DNA of 64,000 nucleotides from Methanospirillum sp. (GTDB lineage: Archaea > Halobacteriota > Methanomicrobia > Methanomicrobiales > Methanospirillaceae), in the NCBI GenBank assembly GCA_012728895.1, contig JAAYEG010000056.1:1-64000 (forward strand), read 5' to 3'. A model generated the notes under the pieces. That model made no database searches. It saw nothing but the letters and a program-made list of their open reading frames with translations, and was not told the DNA's origin. Both the position numbers and the translations under genes were made by a program. Positions 55,223 through 63,987 of the stretch are shown piece by piece (the stretch's first letter is position 1; the number at the start of each line of letters is the position of its first letter).

Positions 55223-56430
55223 GAGCGGTAGATCAGGTAGCCGATGACCGCGGCGAGCACGAGGGCCAGGGCGATCACGGGGAGGTTGTTGCTGTCACTC
55301 CCGGTATCCTTCTGCTGGTCCTGGGAGAGCGCGACCCGCGACTCGCTCTCGAACGGGTTGCCGTTCGCGTCCCGGTAACTGATGACGAGCGGGACCGAGG
55401 ACTGGTTCTCGGCCAGGAAGTTCACCTCGAACGAGGCGAAGTCGTCGGGCTCGAGAGAACCGACCACGTACTGCGGGAACGGGTCCGCCGGGGTGGAGGC
55501 CCCGCCCGGCGCGATAACGACCGAACGGGCCGGGGTCAGGCCGGCGTTGGTGATGTCCCCGGTCAGCAGGAAGACGCCGCCGGGTTGACGCTCGACCTCG
55601 AAGTTCGAGAGGATGAGGTCGGGCTCGCGGAGCGACGTGCCGAGAACGAACGGGAGGTCGACGGTGGAGACATGCCGGTTGTGCCCGTTGAACCAGACAA
55701 GCTCGAACGCGACGGTCGCGTTCTGCTCGATGGTCAGGTTGAAGGGGGCCGTCGCACGGGCGTTCGCCGGGAGCCCCCCGATGAACGAGGACGACGGGGT
55801 GGCCGAGAACCCGGTCCCCCGGGGGGTGACCATGACGCCGTCGATCGCGGTCTGCCGCGGGTTGCCGATCGCCAGCACGACGGTCTCGGCGAGCCCCGGC
55901 GAGAAGACGTCGGGCCTCTCGACATAGGAGACGGCGGGCGCCGTGCTGTCGACCCGGACCGGGACCGGGACGCGAAGCCCATGCTCCCCCGGGACCGGGA
56001 GGCTGAAGACGGGGAACGCGACCCCGTCGGGACCGCCCGCCTTTACTGTGAAGGTGAAAGCCATCCGGTTGCCGGCGCCGATCTCCCCGACGGTCGGGTA
56101 CGGGTCGTCCTCGACCGTGACCGGTCCGCTCGAGAGGAGCGTGGCCCTGGACGGTCTGAGCGGGGAGAGGCCGGCGTTCGCGACCTCGACCGTGAGGGTT
56201 CCGACGTCCCCCCGGGCGAGGACGGGCGGGTCGAGCGTCGTCGAGACGACCTGGAGCCGGTTGCCCGCCGACGTGGCGACCGGTACGCCGGTCGCGGGGG
56301 GCGTCTCGTCCCCGGGCGCCGGGAGGGTGACGGTGGTGACCGGGTACGGCAGACCGGTCGGCAGGCTCGCGGACACGCAGGCGGCGCAGGCCAGGAGGGC
56401 GAGGGCCACGAGCAGGAAGCGTCGGATCAT
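55210..56430 (-). CDS. Secreted, membrane-anchored COG1361-like protein
   Basis: The 406-residue protein has a signal peptide ('LLVALALLACAACVSAS'), three or more beta-sandwich repeats typical of COG1361/CARDB-like surface proteins ('LARGDVGTLTVEVANAGLSPLRP', 'LAETVVLAIGNPRQTAIDGVMV', 'LLTGDITNAGLTPARSVVI'), and a C-terminal transmembrane helix with a basic tail ('NNLPVIALALVLAAVIGYLIYRSWKR'). It probably sits outside the cell facing the exporter. Its start abuts the stop of the Yip1-like gene and its end overlaps the ATPase gene, so all four genes form one transcript. Confidence 0.8.
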
Positions 56431-57108
56431 TCAGGTCACCAGCATCGGGACGACCGAGGCGAGGAGGTAGATCAGGACGGGGACGAGGACCGTGATCGCG
56501 GCGTCGCGGGTCGAGAGGTTTCGAGCCTGCCGCACCCCGAAGATCCAGATGTTGGCGGACCAGAGCATGAACAGGAGACTGATGATAGTCGCGGCCTGCA
56601 TGGTGGGGTCCTGCGTGAGGGTGGCGCTCCATTCCTGGACCGCCTCGGGGTCGGTGAGTGTCGGTATGCGGAGGTTCGAGACGAAATTCCAGGTGAGCAC
56701 GGTGCTGACGATCCCGCCGATCACCTGCGGGACGTGGCCGTACCCGACGTAGGAGAGGAGGCGGTTGAACTCGCCGCTTCCGCGGAACGCCATCGAGACG
56801 ACGAAGAAGACCGCGGTGTAGATCACCCAGGCGAGCAGGGTCGTGATCAGGGCGCCGATCGCGCCCACCGCGCCCACGACGCCGCCGAGCCCCTCGATGC
56901 CGGGGAGCGCCATGGCGTCCATTAATACGGCGGACATCTGGTAGGCGGTGACCGCCCCTATCACCCCGGTCACAAGGACGATCAGCCCGGGGAATAGGAG
57001 GTTCACCGGCTTTGGGTCGAGGGCCTCGAAGAAGGCGCGCGGGTTCACCACGAGGTCAACGAACGACGCACGGGCCTCGGAGACGGGCTCGCCCGAAGAC
57101 CCGTTCAT
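56431..57108 (-). CDS. Yip1-domain membrane protein
   Basis: The 225-residue protein has five helices and the Yip1-domain pattern: 'DLVVNPRAFFEAL' before the first helix and 'NRLLSYVGYGHVPQVIGGIVSTVL' in the middle. In eukaryotes Yip1 proteins help vesicle traffic; in prokaryotes the role is unknown, and the gene often accompanies ABC or surface genes. It is the first gene of the cassette; the next start follows its stop directly. Confidence 0.83.
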   Translation of the reverse strand: MNGSSGEPVSEARASFVDLVVNPRAFFEALDPKPVNLLFPGLIVLVTGVIGAVTAYQMSAVLMDAMALPGIEGLGGVVGAVGAIGALITTLLAWVIYTAVFFVVSMAFRGSGEFNRLLSYVGYGHVPQVIGGIVSTVLTWNFVSNLRIPTLTDPEAVQEWSATLTQDPTMQAATIISLLFMLWSANIWIFGVRQARNLSTRDAAITVLVPVLIYLLASVVPMLVT

Positions 57109-57216
57109 CCGGAATCACCCCGGTCACCGATTCGGATTGATTTGCTCATCATGGGGTTACTATCGTTCCAGGTTCTATTTCAGATCTCCTGACTCCGATC
57201 CCGGGAAGAGGGGGGG

Positions 57217-58269
57217 TCACAGGACCTCGTGCCGCCTCGCACCCGAGACCGCGTCCAGCCCGGTCGAGAGGAGGGCGCCGAACCCGAGGCAGACGACCAC
57301 GAACTTGACGAGCCACCCCAGGACCGGGACCAGGTAGACCAGGTTGAGCAGCGCGAAACCGATGGCGAAGATGACCAGGGTCCTCTCGCCGAGCCCCGTC
57401 CTCCCGGCGATCAGGCGCCCGAGCGCCAGCGAGACGACGAGGCCCGCGAGCATGATGCCCGCCGCGACGAAGAGCCACCCGAACACCGCGATGGGGGCCC
57501 CGATCACGGTGAAGACCAGGATGAGGCCGACGATCCCTGCCGCCACCAGGGCGATCAGGCCGATGGCGAACGAGGGGAGCGGCTGCTCGCGGACGCGGGA
57601 CTCGACCGCACCCGCCCACCCGGGGAAGAGGGCGACCAGCAGGAGCCCGAGGAGCAGGAAGCCGATCGTCCAGAGGAGGAAGAGCACGGCCGAGAGCCAG
57701 GAGACCAGGGTCCCGATGCCTCCCGTACCGCCTGAGGCCGTCCAGTTCACTGGTTGCCTCTCCCCGCTGGACGAGTAGCGGAGCGCTCCCTCCGACCCCT
57801 CGTCGACGACGGACGCGGATTCGATCCAGAGCGTCCCGTTCACGTCGCCGCGGTGGGTGAAGGTGCCCGCCGAGACCCGGGCGTCGCGCCCGATCCGCGC
57901 TCCGGGCCCGAAGAGAACCTCGCCCCCGCTCACCAGGGCGTTCCGCTCCACCGTGCCGTTCAGGTCGACCCGTCCCCCAACCAGGACGACCTTGCCGCCG
58001 ACCGGGCCGTCGATCCGGACGGTGCCGCCGGCCGCGATCACGTCTCCGGCGACGGGGGCATGGACCCCAATCTCTCCGCCGACCGCGATCAGCGACCCGA
58101 TGGGCGCTTCGACAGAGACCTGGCCGCTTGCCGCGACGACGTCGTCGTCGACCGGCTCCGCGATCACGGTCATGCCCCCTTCCTCGCCGCCGAGGACACG
58201 GATCGCTCCCGCACCGTCCGCTATCACGAGGAGGAGGACGAGGACCGCGACGATCCGTTCGCCCTTCAT
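57217..58269 (-). CDS. Bactofilin-like (polymer-forming) membrane protein
   Basis: The 350-residue protein begins with a signal-like helix. A right-handed beta-helix of bactofilin type follows (about 35-150: 'GQVSVEAPIGSLIAVGGEIGVHAPVAGDVIAAGGTVRIDGPVGGKVVLVGGRVDLNG', with regular Gly/Val periodicity). Four helices come after that (about 185-330: 'AVLFLLWTIGFLLLGLLLVALFPGW', 'GLIALVAAGIVGLILVFTVIGAPIAVFGWLFVAAGIMLAGLVVSLALG', 'VIFAIGFALLNLVYLVPVLGWLVKFVVVC'). It may polymerise on the outer face and anchor in the membrane. The leaderless promoter and palindrome are described separately. Confidence 0.83.
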   Translation of the reverse strand: MKGERIVAVLVLLLVIADGAGAIRVLGGEEGGMTVIAEPVDDDVVAASGQVSVEAPIGSLIAVGGEIGVHAPVAGDVIAAGGTVRIDGPVGGKVVLVGGRVDLNGTVERNALVSGGEVLFGPGARIGRDARVSAGTFTHRGDVNGTLWIESASVVDEGSEGALRYSSSGERQPVNWTASGGTGGIGTLVSWLSAVLFLLWTIGFLLLGLLLVALFPGWAGAVESRVREQPLPSFAIGLIALVAAGIVGLILVFTVIGAPIAVFGWLFVAAGIMLAGLVVSLALGRLIAGRTGLGERTLVIFAIGFALLNLVYLVPVLGWLVKFVVVCLGFGALLSTGLDAVSGARRHEVL

Positions 58270-58271
58270 GC

Positions 58272-58285
58272 CGGTGCATGCACCG
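58272..58285 (-). promoter_or_regulatory. Perfect palindrome between TATA box and start codon of the bactofilin-like gene
   Basis: CGGTGCATGCACCG is a 14-base perfect palindrome. It begins three bases from the start codon and ends six bases from the TATA box, covering the DNA between TATA and the expected transcription start. A protein bound there would block RNA polymerase. Confidence 0.6.
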
Positions 58286-58290
58286 ATCTG

Positions 58291-58300
58291 GTATTTAAGA
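58291..58300 (-). promoter_or_regulatory. TATA box of the bactofilin-like gene, leaderless
   Basis: TCTTAAATAC on the minus strand is centred about 26 bases before the ATG at 58269. No ribosome site is present, so the mRNA should be leaderless. The element lies directly after the stop of the upstream oxidoreductase gene. Confidence 0.65.
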
Positions 58301-59641
58301 CTAGTCCCGGGCGGTGTCCGTGAGCCGTTCCCCGAGGTACCGGATCAGGCCGTGGAGCCCGTCGGCCACCGGGTGGATCTCGTAGAAGTCCGAGAGACCG
58401 TCGACCCGGAGCCCGTGGCGGATCATCTCCGCGATGTACATGACGGGGAGGGCCGCCTCCGGGGCGGAGGCCGCGATCCCGGTGACCCGGGCCCCGCTCT
58501 CGTCGACGAAGACCTTCGCGACCCCGGTTCCACGGTCCGGGACGGCGAAGAACGAGCCCGGCCCGGCAGGGGCCGGGACCGCGTACGACCCGGTGGTCGC
58601 GCTCTCGTCGATGGCCCAGGCGTACTGGTTCCCGAGCCGGAAACCCCGGGGGACCAGCCGTCGGTCGGTCCGGGCCTCCCGCCCGAGGATGTTCTCTGCC
58701 GCGACCCGCCCCTCCTGCCGCGAGACCGGGGTGAGATAGGGCGGGCCGGTGACATCCCCGCAGGCGTAGACGCCGGGCACCGAGGTCCGCTGCCGGTCGT
58801 CCACGACGATCGTCCCGTCGCTTCTCTTCTCGACCCCCGCGCAGACCTCGCTGTTCGGTTCGAGGCCGATCGCTGCGATTACCGCGTCGACGGGGAACCC
58901 CTCCTCCTCTCCGCCCGACGAGACCGTCACGCCGTTCACCCGGCGCCCGCCGTCGACCGAGACCAGGCCGGTCTCCTCCCGGATCCTGACGTTCTCGAGC
59001 TCCCTGCGCGCGCACCGGTCGAGGTGGGGGTCGAGCCCCCGGAGTAGCCTGCTCCTGACGAGCAGGTCGACCTCGGCGCCGAACGCGGCGAAGATCCAGG
59101 CGAACTCGACGGCCTGGATCCCGCCCCCGACGATCGCGACCCGCCCGGGCACCTCCCTCATCGTGGCGATCGTGGCGGCCGTGTAGACCCCCTCGCGCGA
59201 GATCCCGGGGACCGCGGGGAGGGCAGGGCGGGAGCCGGTGGCGATGATGACGGCCCCGGACTCGACCGGCCGACCGTCGATCACGGCGCGCGTCCCGTCG
59301 AAACCGGCCGAGACACCGGAGACGACCTCCACCCCGGTCCCCTCCGTCTCGTCGGAGAGGACCCCGGTGATCGTCGACTGGATCCCGGCCATCGACCGGA
59401 AGAGGCCTTCCAGGTGGACCGACGGCTGGCCGGCGAGCACGCCGAGGGAGGCGAGCCGCCGTGCATCCACGACAGCCCGGGCGGCATCGTTCATCGCGTT
59501 CACGAGCATGCACCCGTAGAGCAGGCACTGCCCCCCGAGATTCCGCCTCTCGACCAGCCTGACCTGCCGGCCGGCGTTCGCGAGGTGCATCGCGGCGAAG
59601 CGACCCGCGGGCCCGCCGCCGATCACGGTGACCGGGTCCAT
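58301..59641 (-). CDS. FAD-dependent pyridine nucleotide-disulfide oxidoreductase family protein
   Basis: The 446-residue flavoprotein has the FAD dinucleotide fold 'VIGGGPAGRFAAMHLANAG' at residue 6, a disulfide-like redox pair in 'GGQCLLYGC' near 40 (C-X4-C), the NAD(P) fold 'VAIVGGGIQAVEFAWIFAAFG' near 170, and 'GVYACGDVTGPPYLTPVS' near 300. It is dihydrolipoamide-dehydrogenase-like, but its own partner is not identified. The start overlaps the stop of the unknown gene upstream (ATGA), so the two are co-translated. Confidence 0.9.
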   Translation of the reverse strand: MDPVTVIGGGPAGRFAAMHLANAGRQVRLVERRNLGGQCLLYGCMLVNAMNDAARAVVDARRLASLGVLAGQPSVHLEGLFRSMAGIQSTITGVLSDETEGTGVEVVSGVSAGFDGTRAVIDGRPVESGAVIIATGSRPALPAVPGISREGVYTAATIATMREVPGRVAIVGGGIQAVEFAWIFAAFGAEVDLLVRSRLLRGLDPHLDRCARRELENVRIREETGLVSVDGGRRVNGVTVSSGGEEEGFPVDAVIAAIGLEPNSEVCAGVEKRSDGTIVVDDRQRTSVPGVYACGDVTGPPYLTPVSRQEGRVAAENILGREARTDRRLVPRGFRLGNQYAWAIDESATTGSYAVPAPAGPGSFFAVPDRGTGVAKVFVDESGARVTGIAASAPEAALPVMYIAEMIRHGLRVDGLSDFYEIHPVADGLHGLIRYLGERLTDTARD

Positions 59642-60579
59642 CAGAGGATCTCCACGCCCTCGTCCATCGGGGAAGAGAGCGTCTCGCCCGAGTAGGCGTT
59701 TATCTCGACGATCGACCCCCCCGTGACCTGCCAGACCGGCACGAAGACCCGGGAGAGGTCCGTGCGGATCGAGCGGGGGTCGGGGCGGAAGACCTTCTCC
59801 TCGTAGAAGATCGCGTCGCGCCGCTCCTGGCGGATCCTGACCTTCTTGGTCAGGCTCCGGACGACGTGCTCGACGACCCTCTCCCCCGCGTCCTCGCGCG
59901 GGATCAGGGCTTCCATCACCTCCGTCCCGTCCGGCAGCCCCCCCCGCACGACGGGGAGCTCCTCGACCGCCTCGATCTCGCCGTTGATCGCGTTCAGCGC
60001 GAGCAGTCCCTCGTCGTCGAAGAGGATCGTATGGTTCTTGTAGGTCGTCCCCCCGGACGAGGAGTAGCGCGCGCACCAGAACGGGATCAGGCGGAGCCGG
60101 ACCGCCCCGTCGCTCCGGGCGAGCATGGAGGCCTCGCTCCCGGAGATCCGGACCGGGAGGTGGGGGATGCCGCCGGCCCCGGCATCTCTCTCCGGCTCGC
60201 GGAGCACTACCGGGGGCAGGGGGAGCGAGAGGTCGAGCGCGAGCTCCCGGCCGGTCACCCGGGCGCAGGCCGACCTCCCCGCGTAATCGACCAGGGCCGG
60301 GAGCCCCCAGGCGACACAGTGCTCCGCCCTTACCCGGTCGGAGGTCGAGAAGAGGATCTTTCGGCAGACGACCTCGCTCCCACCCGCCCTGACGCGGTAG
60401 ACGGTCTGGTCGAACGCGCTCCAATCGGCCTCGTCATCGCTGCAGAGCACGAGCACGCACTCGCCCCCGCGTATCGCCGAGAGGTCGAGTGGCGGGTCCA
60501 TCGGCGCCACGTCGAACGAGGCGGATTCCAGGATCCGGCCGATCTCCTCACGTGCACGCTCGCGGACCAGCTTGTCCAT
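59641..60579 (-). CDS. Conserved-looking protein of unknown function, coupled to the FAD oxidoreductase
   Basis: The 312-residue soluble protein has no recognised domain. The N-terminal 100 residues look like a small alpha/beta domain ('GGECVLVLCSDDEADWSAFDQTVYRV', 'GGSEVVCRKILFSTSDRVRAEHCVAWG'). The C-terminal 200 residues contain basic and aromatic segments such as 'RLRLIPFWCARYSSSGGTTYKNHTILFDDEG' and end with 'VFVPVWQVTGGSIVEINAYSGE', a pattern reminiscent of PepSY-like endings. Several cysteines could make it a redox partner of the downstream flavoprotein, but this is inference. Confidence 0.7.
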   Translation of the reverse strand: MDKLVRERAREEIGRILESASFDVAPMDPPLDLSAIRGGECVLVLCSDDEADWSAFDQTVYRVRAGGSEVVCRKILFSTSDRVRAEHCVAWGLPALVDYAGRSACARVTGRELALDLSLPLPPVVLREPERDAGAGGIPHLPVRISGSEASMLARSDGAVRLRLIPFWCARYSSSGGTTYKNHTILFDDEGLLALNAINGEIEAVEELPVVRGGLPDGTEVMEALIPREDAGERVVEHVVRSLTKKVRIRQERRDAIFYEEKVFRPDPRSIRTDLSRVFVPVWQVTGGSIVEINAYSGETLSSPMDEGVEIL

Positions 60580-60637
60580 CGATCTAACTTTGACGGCCAG
60601 CTATAGAACAATTTTTCTATCGCCAGGAGGATTAGAG

Positions 60638-61417
60638 ATGATGACCCCGTTCCTCATGTTCGTCAACCACCAGATCGAGAATTACGCGATGCAGGTCACG
60701 TACGACCCGGTCAGTGGAAAGGGACGGGTGGTCTACAACCTCTCGCTCGTTCGCGCGGGCGACCTGCCTGCCGTCCTCGAGGTGATCCGGGTCACCTGCC
60801 TCTCGGGGGTGAGCTCCTCCGACCTGGTCCGGGTCGTCCGCGGCGGGGAGTCGATAGACGGCTACACGGTTCCCGAGGGCCAGGCCGGGATCTGCACGGT
60901 CTGTTCGGTCACGCTCGACGGGATCCTCCTGCAGCGCGGCATCCCGTTCCACCCGATCGGCGGCGGTGTCGTCGAGATCGTCGACCGTATCCCGCGCCGG
61001 TTCACGCACCTCATCCACTTCGACGAGACGACGATCGACCCGACCCAGGTCCTGATCGCCGACGAGATCTCCTCGGTCGGCGAGGTGATCCGGACCGGGA
61101 ACGGCACGGTCCTCGCCAACATCCGCGAGTGCCACATGGAGGCGGAATCGGCGGTCGCCGAGCTGCTCGACGACCTGGCGGGGAGCCGGTTCATGGGTGT
61201 GCTCGAGGTCGGGCTTCCGAACAGCCCGATACTCGGAGTCCCGGTCAGCCCGCAGTACATGGGGGTGATCGCGCTCGGGGGCACCAATCTCATCGCGGCG
61301 GTCCGCGAGGCCGGATACCCGGTCTCGTTCCTCGCCATGAGGGGTGTGATGGAGGTCGAGGAGATGATCGCCATCGAGCAGCAGGTCGCCGTCCTCGAAC
61401 CCGGGACGGCAGGTTGA
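60638..61417 (+). CDS. NrpR regulatory-domain (DUF128) protein, NrpRII-like
   Basis: The 259-residue protein is a single NrpR/DUF128 domain: 'VTYDPVSGKGRVVYNLSLV', 'GICTVCSVTLDGILLQRGIPFHPIGGGVVEI', 'GEVIRTGNGTVLANIRECHMEAES' and 'LGGTNLIAAVREAGYP'. NrpR represses nitrogen genes in methanogens and senses 2-oxoglutarate. Here no helix-turn-helix is present at the N-terminus, as in NrpRII of Methanosarcina, which works with a separate DNA-binding NrpRI. The start follows a strong ribosome site (AGGAGG at 60625-60630). Confidence 0.85.
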   Translation: MMTPFLMFVNHQIENYAMQVTYDPVSGKGRVVYNLSLVRAGDLPAVLEVIRVTCLSGVSSSDLVRVVRGGESIDGYTVPEGQAGICTVCSVTLDGILLQRGIPFHPIGGGVVEIVDRIPRRFTHLIHFDETTIDPTQVLIADEISSVGEVIRTGNGTVLANIRECHMEAESAVAELLDDLAGSRFMGVLEVGLPNSPILGVPVSPQYMGVIALGGTNLIAAVREAGYPVSFLAMRGVMEVEEMIAIEQQVAVLEPGTAG

Positions 61418-61557
61418 CGGGCAGGCGGGCCCGGCGCCCGTGCCCGGACAGAGATCCTCCAGGTGTGAACGCCCCCTCTTCGCGACGCCTCGAAGGACCC
61501 GGCACCCTGCCGGCGCGGGTGCGGGGTTTATCTGAGCCGCGCGCGAAAGAGGTCGTC

Positions 61558-62259
61558 ATGATACCAGGCTGGCCAGAGGCCGACCTCCCCGTGCCGGTGG
61601 CGAGGGACGGGTCCGAACTCGACGGGATGACCGCCGACCCGGACTGCCTGATCCCCGGCCCGATCTACTTCATGTACCGCGACCTCGCCCGCACCGATGA
61701 AGACCGGCGGTGGCTGGAGTCCCGGCACATCCGGTACGACATCACGCGGATACCCCCGGGTACCTTCTGCAACGAGTACGTCAAGACCAAGGGGCACTAC
61801 CACCCCCCGGCCCCGTCCGGGATCCCCTACCCCGAGGTCTACGAGGTGATGGCCGGCCGGGCGCACTACCTCCTCCAGCGGCCCGACCTCTCGGACGTTG
61901 TCCTGGTCGAGGCGGACGCGGGGACGGTCGTGCTGATGCCGCCCGGGTACGGGCACGTCACGATCAACCCCGCCGGAGACGACCTCGTGATGGCGAACCT
62001 GGTCTCGCGCTCGTTCTCGAGCGATTACCGGCCGTACGAGGTCTCACGGGGGGCGGCCTACTACGAGCTCGCCGACGGCGGCTTCGTTCCGAACCCTGCC
62101 TACGCCGAGGTGCCGCCGCTCCGCCGGTGCCCGCCCCCGGACCTCCGGCAGCTCGGGGTCACCCCGGGGAGCACCCTCTACGACCTGGTCGAGCAGCGTC
62201 TCCCGCTCGACTGGCTCGACAACCCCGGGGCGTTCGCCGGCATCCTCCAATTCCCGTGA
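61558..62259 (+). CDS. pgiA: Cupin-type glucose-6-phosphate isomerase
   Basis: The 233-residue enzyme interconverts glucose-6-phosphate and fructose-6-phosphate with a metal ion. The archaeal cupin PGI motifs are 'EYVKTKGHYHPPAPSGIPYPEVYEVMAGRAHYLLQ' near residue 80 (His-His-Glu metal ligands) and 'VVLMPPGYGHVTINPAGDDLVMANL' near 125. It is unrelated in fold to the bacterial Pgi. The ATG at 61558 is preceded by 'GAAAGAGGTCGTC'. Confidence 0.95.
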   Translation: MIPGWPEADLPVPVARDGSELDGMTADPDCLIPGPIYFMYRDLARTDEDRRWLESRHIRYDITRIPPGTFCNEYVKTKGHYHPPAPSGIPYPEVYEVMAGRAHYLLQRPDLSDVVLVEADAGTVVLMPPGYGHVTINPAGDDLVMANLVSRSFSSDYRPYEVSRGAAYYELADGGFVPNPAYAEVPPLRRCPPPDLRQLGVTPGSTLYDLVEQRLPLDWLDNPGAFAGILQFP

Positions 62260-62402
62260 GGGGGACGGGGTACCGCCTCCCGGTTCGCGCCCTCCTCTTT
62301 TTGTCGGGTATCCGGGCCGATCGGAGGGTTATCCCCGGACTCGGAATGTAAACGAGGGCCGCCCGTCTCCCCGTGAGCCCGGGAAGGGCCCTCCGCGGGA
62401 TC

Positions 62403-63161
62403 CTAGAAGCCCGGGGAGTCCCCGAAAAGGGAGATCGGCGCTCTCCGCTTGTGGCCGGCGGCCCGCACCCGGGCGAGCACCTGCTCCTCGACCGGCGTCC
62501 GGGCAGTCCACCCGCCCGACTCGAGCTCCTCGAGCGCGCCGTCGATCTCGGCGTAGGTGAGGCCGAGCTCGTCCTCGTCCCGCTGTCCCGGCCAGAGGCC
62601 GGCCGTCGGCGGCTTCTCGATGATCCGTTGGGGGAGCCCGAGCTCGCGGCCGAGCCGGCAGACATCCCGCTTGTAGAGGTGGAGGAGCGGCTGGACGTCG
62701 GCAGCGCTGTCGCCCCACTTCGTCGAGTAGCCGAGCAGGTACTCGGTCCGGTTCGAGGTGCCGCAGACGAGCCGGCCGTCGCGGTTCGCGACGTGGTAGA
62801 GCACGGTCATCCGCGTCCGGGCCATCACGTTCCCGAGCAGGACCGGACCCGGGTCGAACCCGGGCAGTCGCCGGTAGCTGTCGAGCACGGGCTCGATCGA
62901 GACCACCCGGTGTTCGCACCCGAGAAGGCGGCAGAGTTCGGCCGCGTCCTCGAGGTCGGCGGGGTCGCTCACACCGGTCGGGAGCGAGAGGGCGAGCACG
63001 CTCCCGGGCCCGAGCGCCCGGGCGCAGACTGCAGCGGCCACGGACGAATCGATCCCCCCCGAGACCCCGATCACGACGCCCCGTGTTTCGCTCTCCCAGT
63101 AGATGTGCCGGATCATCTGTTCGATCCGGTTCAGCTCGCAGCCGCACCCACCCCCGGTCAT
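62403..63161 (-). CDS. nadE: NH3-dependent NAD+ synthetase
   Basis: The 252-residue ATP-pyrophosphatase has the PP-loop 'GVSGGIDSSVAAAVCARALG' near residue 33 (SGGxDS). Substrate-site segments are 'VANRDGRLVCGTSNRTEYLLGYSTKWGDSAADVQPL' near 125 and 'KRDVCRLGRELGLPQRIIEKPPTAGLWPGQRDEDELG' near 165. It amidates deamido-NAD with ammonia. The ATG at 63161 removes an implausible Pro/Arg-rich extension. A cysteine pair near the start (GGCGCE) is unusual. Confidence 0.95.
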   Translation of the reverse strand: MTGGGCGCELNRIEQMIRHIYWESETRGVVIGVSGGIDSSVAAAVCARALGPGSVLALSLPTGVSDPADLEDAAELCRLLGCEHRVVSIEPVLDSYRRLPGFDPGPVLLGNVMARTRMTVLYHVANRDGRLVCGTSNRTEYLLGYSTKWGDSAADVQPLLHLYKRDVCRLGRELGLPQRIIEKPPTAGLWPGQRDEDELGLTYAEIDGALEELESGGWTARTPVEEQVLARVRAAGHKRRAPISLFGDSPGF

Positions 63162-63201
63162 CGGTTCCACACAGAGTGATCGGGGTTGAAACCTTAACTC
63201 G

Positions 63202-63987
63202 TTACCTCCGGCAGGCGCGGCGCGGAGCGTCCCGGGCAGGGCCGGGGGGCCGGGGTCCGGGACGGGCGTCACCGGCCGTCCCCCGGACTCCGCGGTCCCC
63301 GGACCCGAGTTCGGTTATCGCGCCCGCGACCCTGACCAGCGCGAACGGCGCGGAGGGGTGGGCCGCGGCGTGCCTCGCGAGCTCCTCCGCCGCGAACGCC
63401 AGGACGGGGTCGGGAGCCCCCCTCGGCCCGCCGGCCGGAGGGACCGCCTCTCCCGAGACGAGGGCGAGGTAGAGGCCCACCTCGGTCGCGGGGACGTGCT
63501 GAAACGGGCGGACGACCCGGAGACCGTCCTGCACCCTACCGTCGGCGAGTGTCGCCTGCCGGCCCGCGAGCACCGCCCCGAGCACGGAGGACGCCATCTC
63601 CTCGAGCGTGGTGGGGAGGGCGAGCACGTTGCACCCCAGGCCGGCGGCCGCACTCTCCGGGCCACGGTCGCCGATCGCGGCCACCTCCACCCCCTCCGGG
63701 AGGCCCGGCGGGGCCGACTCCCCGGGGAGGAGGGCGACGAGAACCGTGTCCCGGCGCCGGCCGAACTGCCGCACCGCGAACCAGAGGAGGGCCGCTCCCG
63801 CGCCCCCCTCTTCAACGAACACGCCGACCCGCTCCCGCGTCCCGAGACCGCCCTGCTGCCGGATCGCCCGCTTTCCACGCGCCTCGATATCGCGGAGCAG
63901 GTGCTCCGCGCAGAGCGCGCGGCCCGAGTACGCCTGGAACGCGACCGCCTCGCGCCGGCACCGGCTGCACCGTGCGAACTCCATCAC
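63202..63987 (-). CDS. Degenerate TtuA/Ncs6-like protein lacking the ATP-binding motif
   Basis: The 261-residue protein begins with the zinc-binding start of the TtuA/Ncs6 tRNA-thiolation family ('CSRCRREAVAFQAYSGRALCAEHLLRDIEARGKRAIRQ'). It keeps a late family segment ('VRPFQHVPATEVGLYLALVSGE' near residue 165). In TtuA, the SGGKDS PP-loop follows the first region; here that position reads 'FVEEGGAGAALLWFAV' and the lysine and aspartate are missing. It therefore cannot bind ATP in the normal way. The C-terminus is Pro/Arg-rich and may be extended by frameshift or decay. The start ATG lies at the window's edge with TATA-like TTTTAATG upstream. Confidence 0.75.
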   Translation of the reverse strand: MMEFARCSRCRREAVAFQAYSGRALCAEHLLRDIEARGKRAIRQQGGLGTRERVGVFVEEGGAGAALLWFAVRQFGRRRDTVLVALLPGESAPPGLPEGVEVAAIGDRGPESAAAGLGCNVLALPTTLEEMASSVLGAVLAGRQATLADGRVQDGLRVVRPFQHVPATEVGLYLALVSGEAVPPAGGPRGAPDPVLAFAAEELARHAAAHPSAPFALVRVAGAITELGSGDRGVRGTAGDARPGPRPPGPARDAPRRACRR

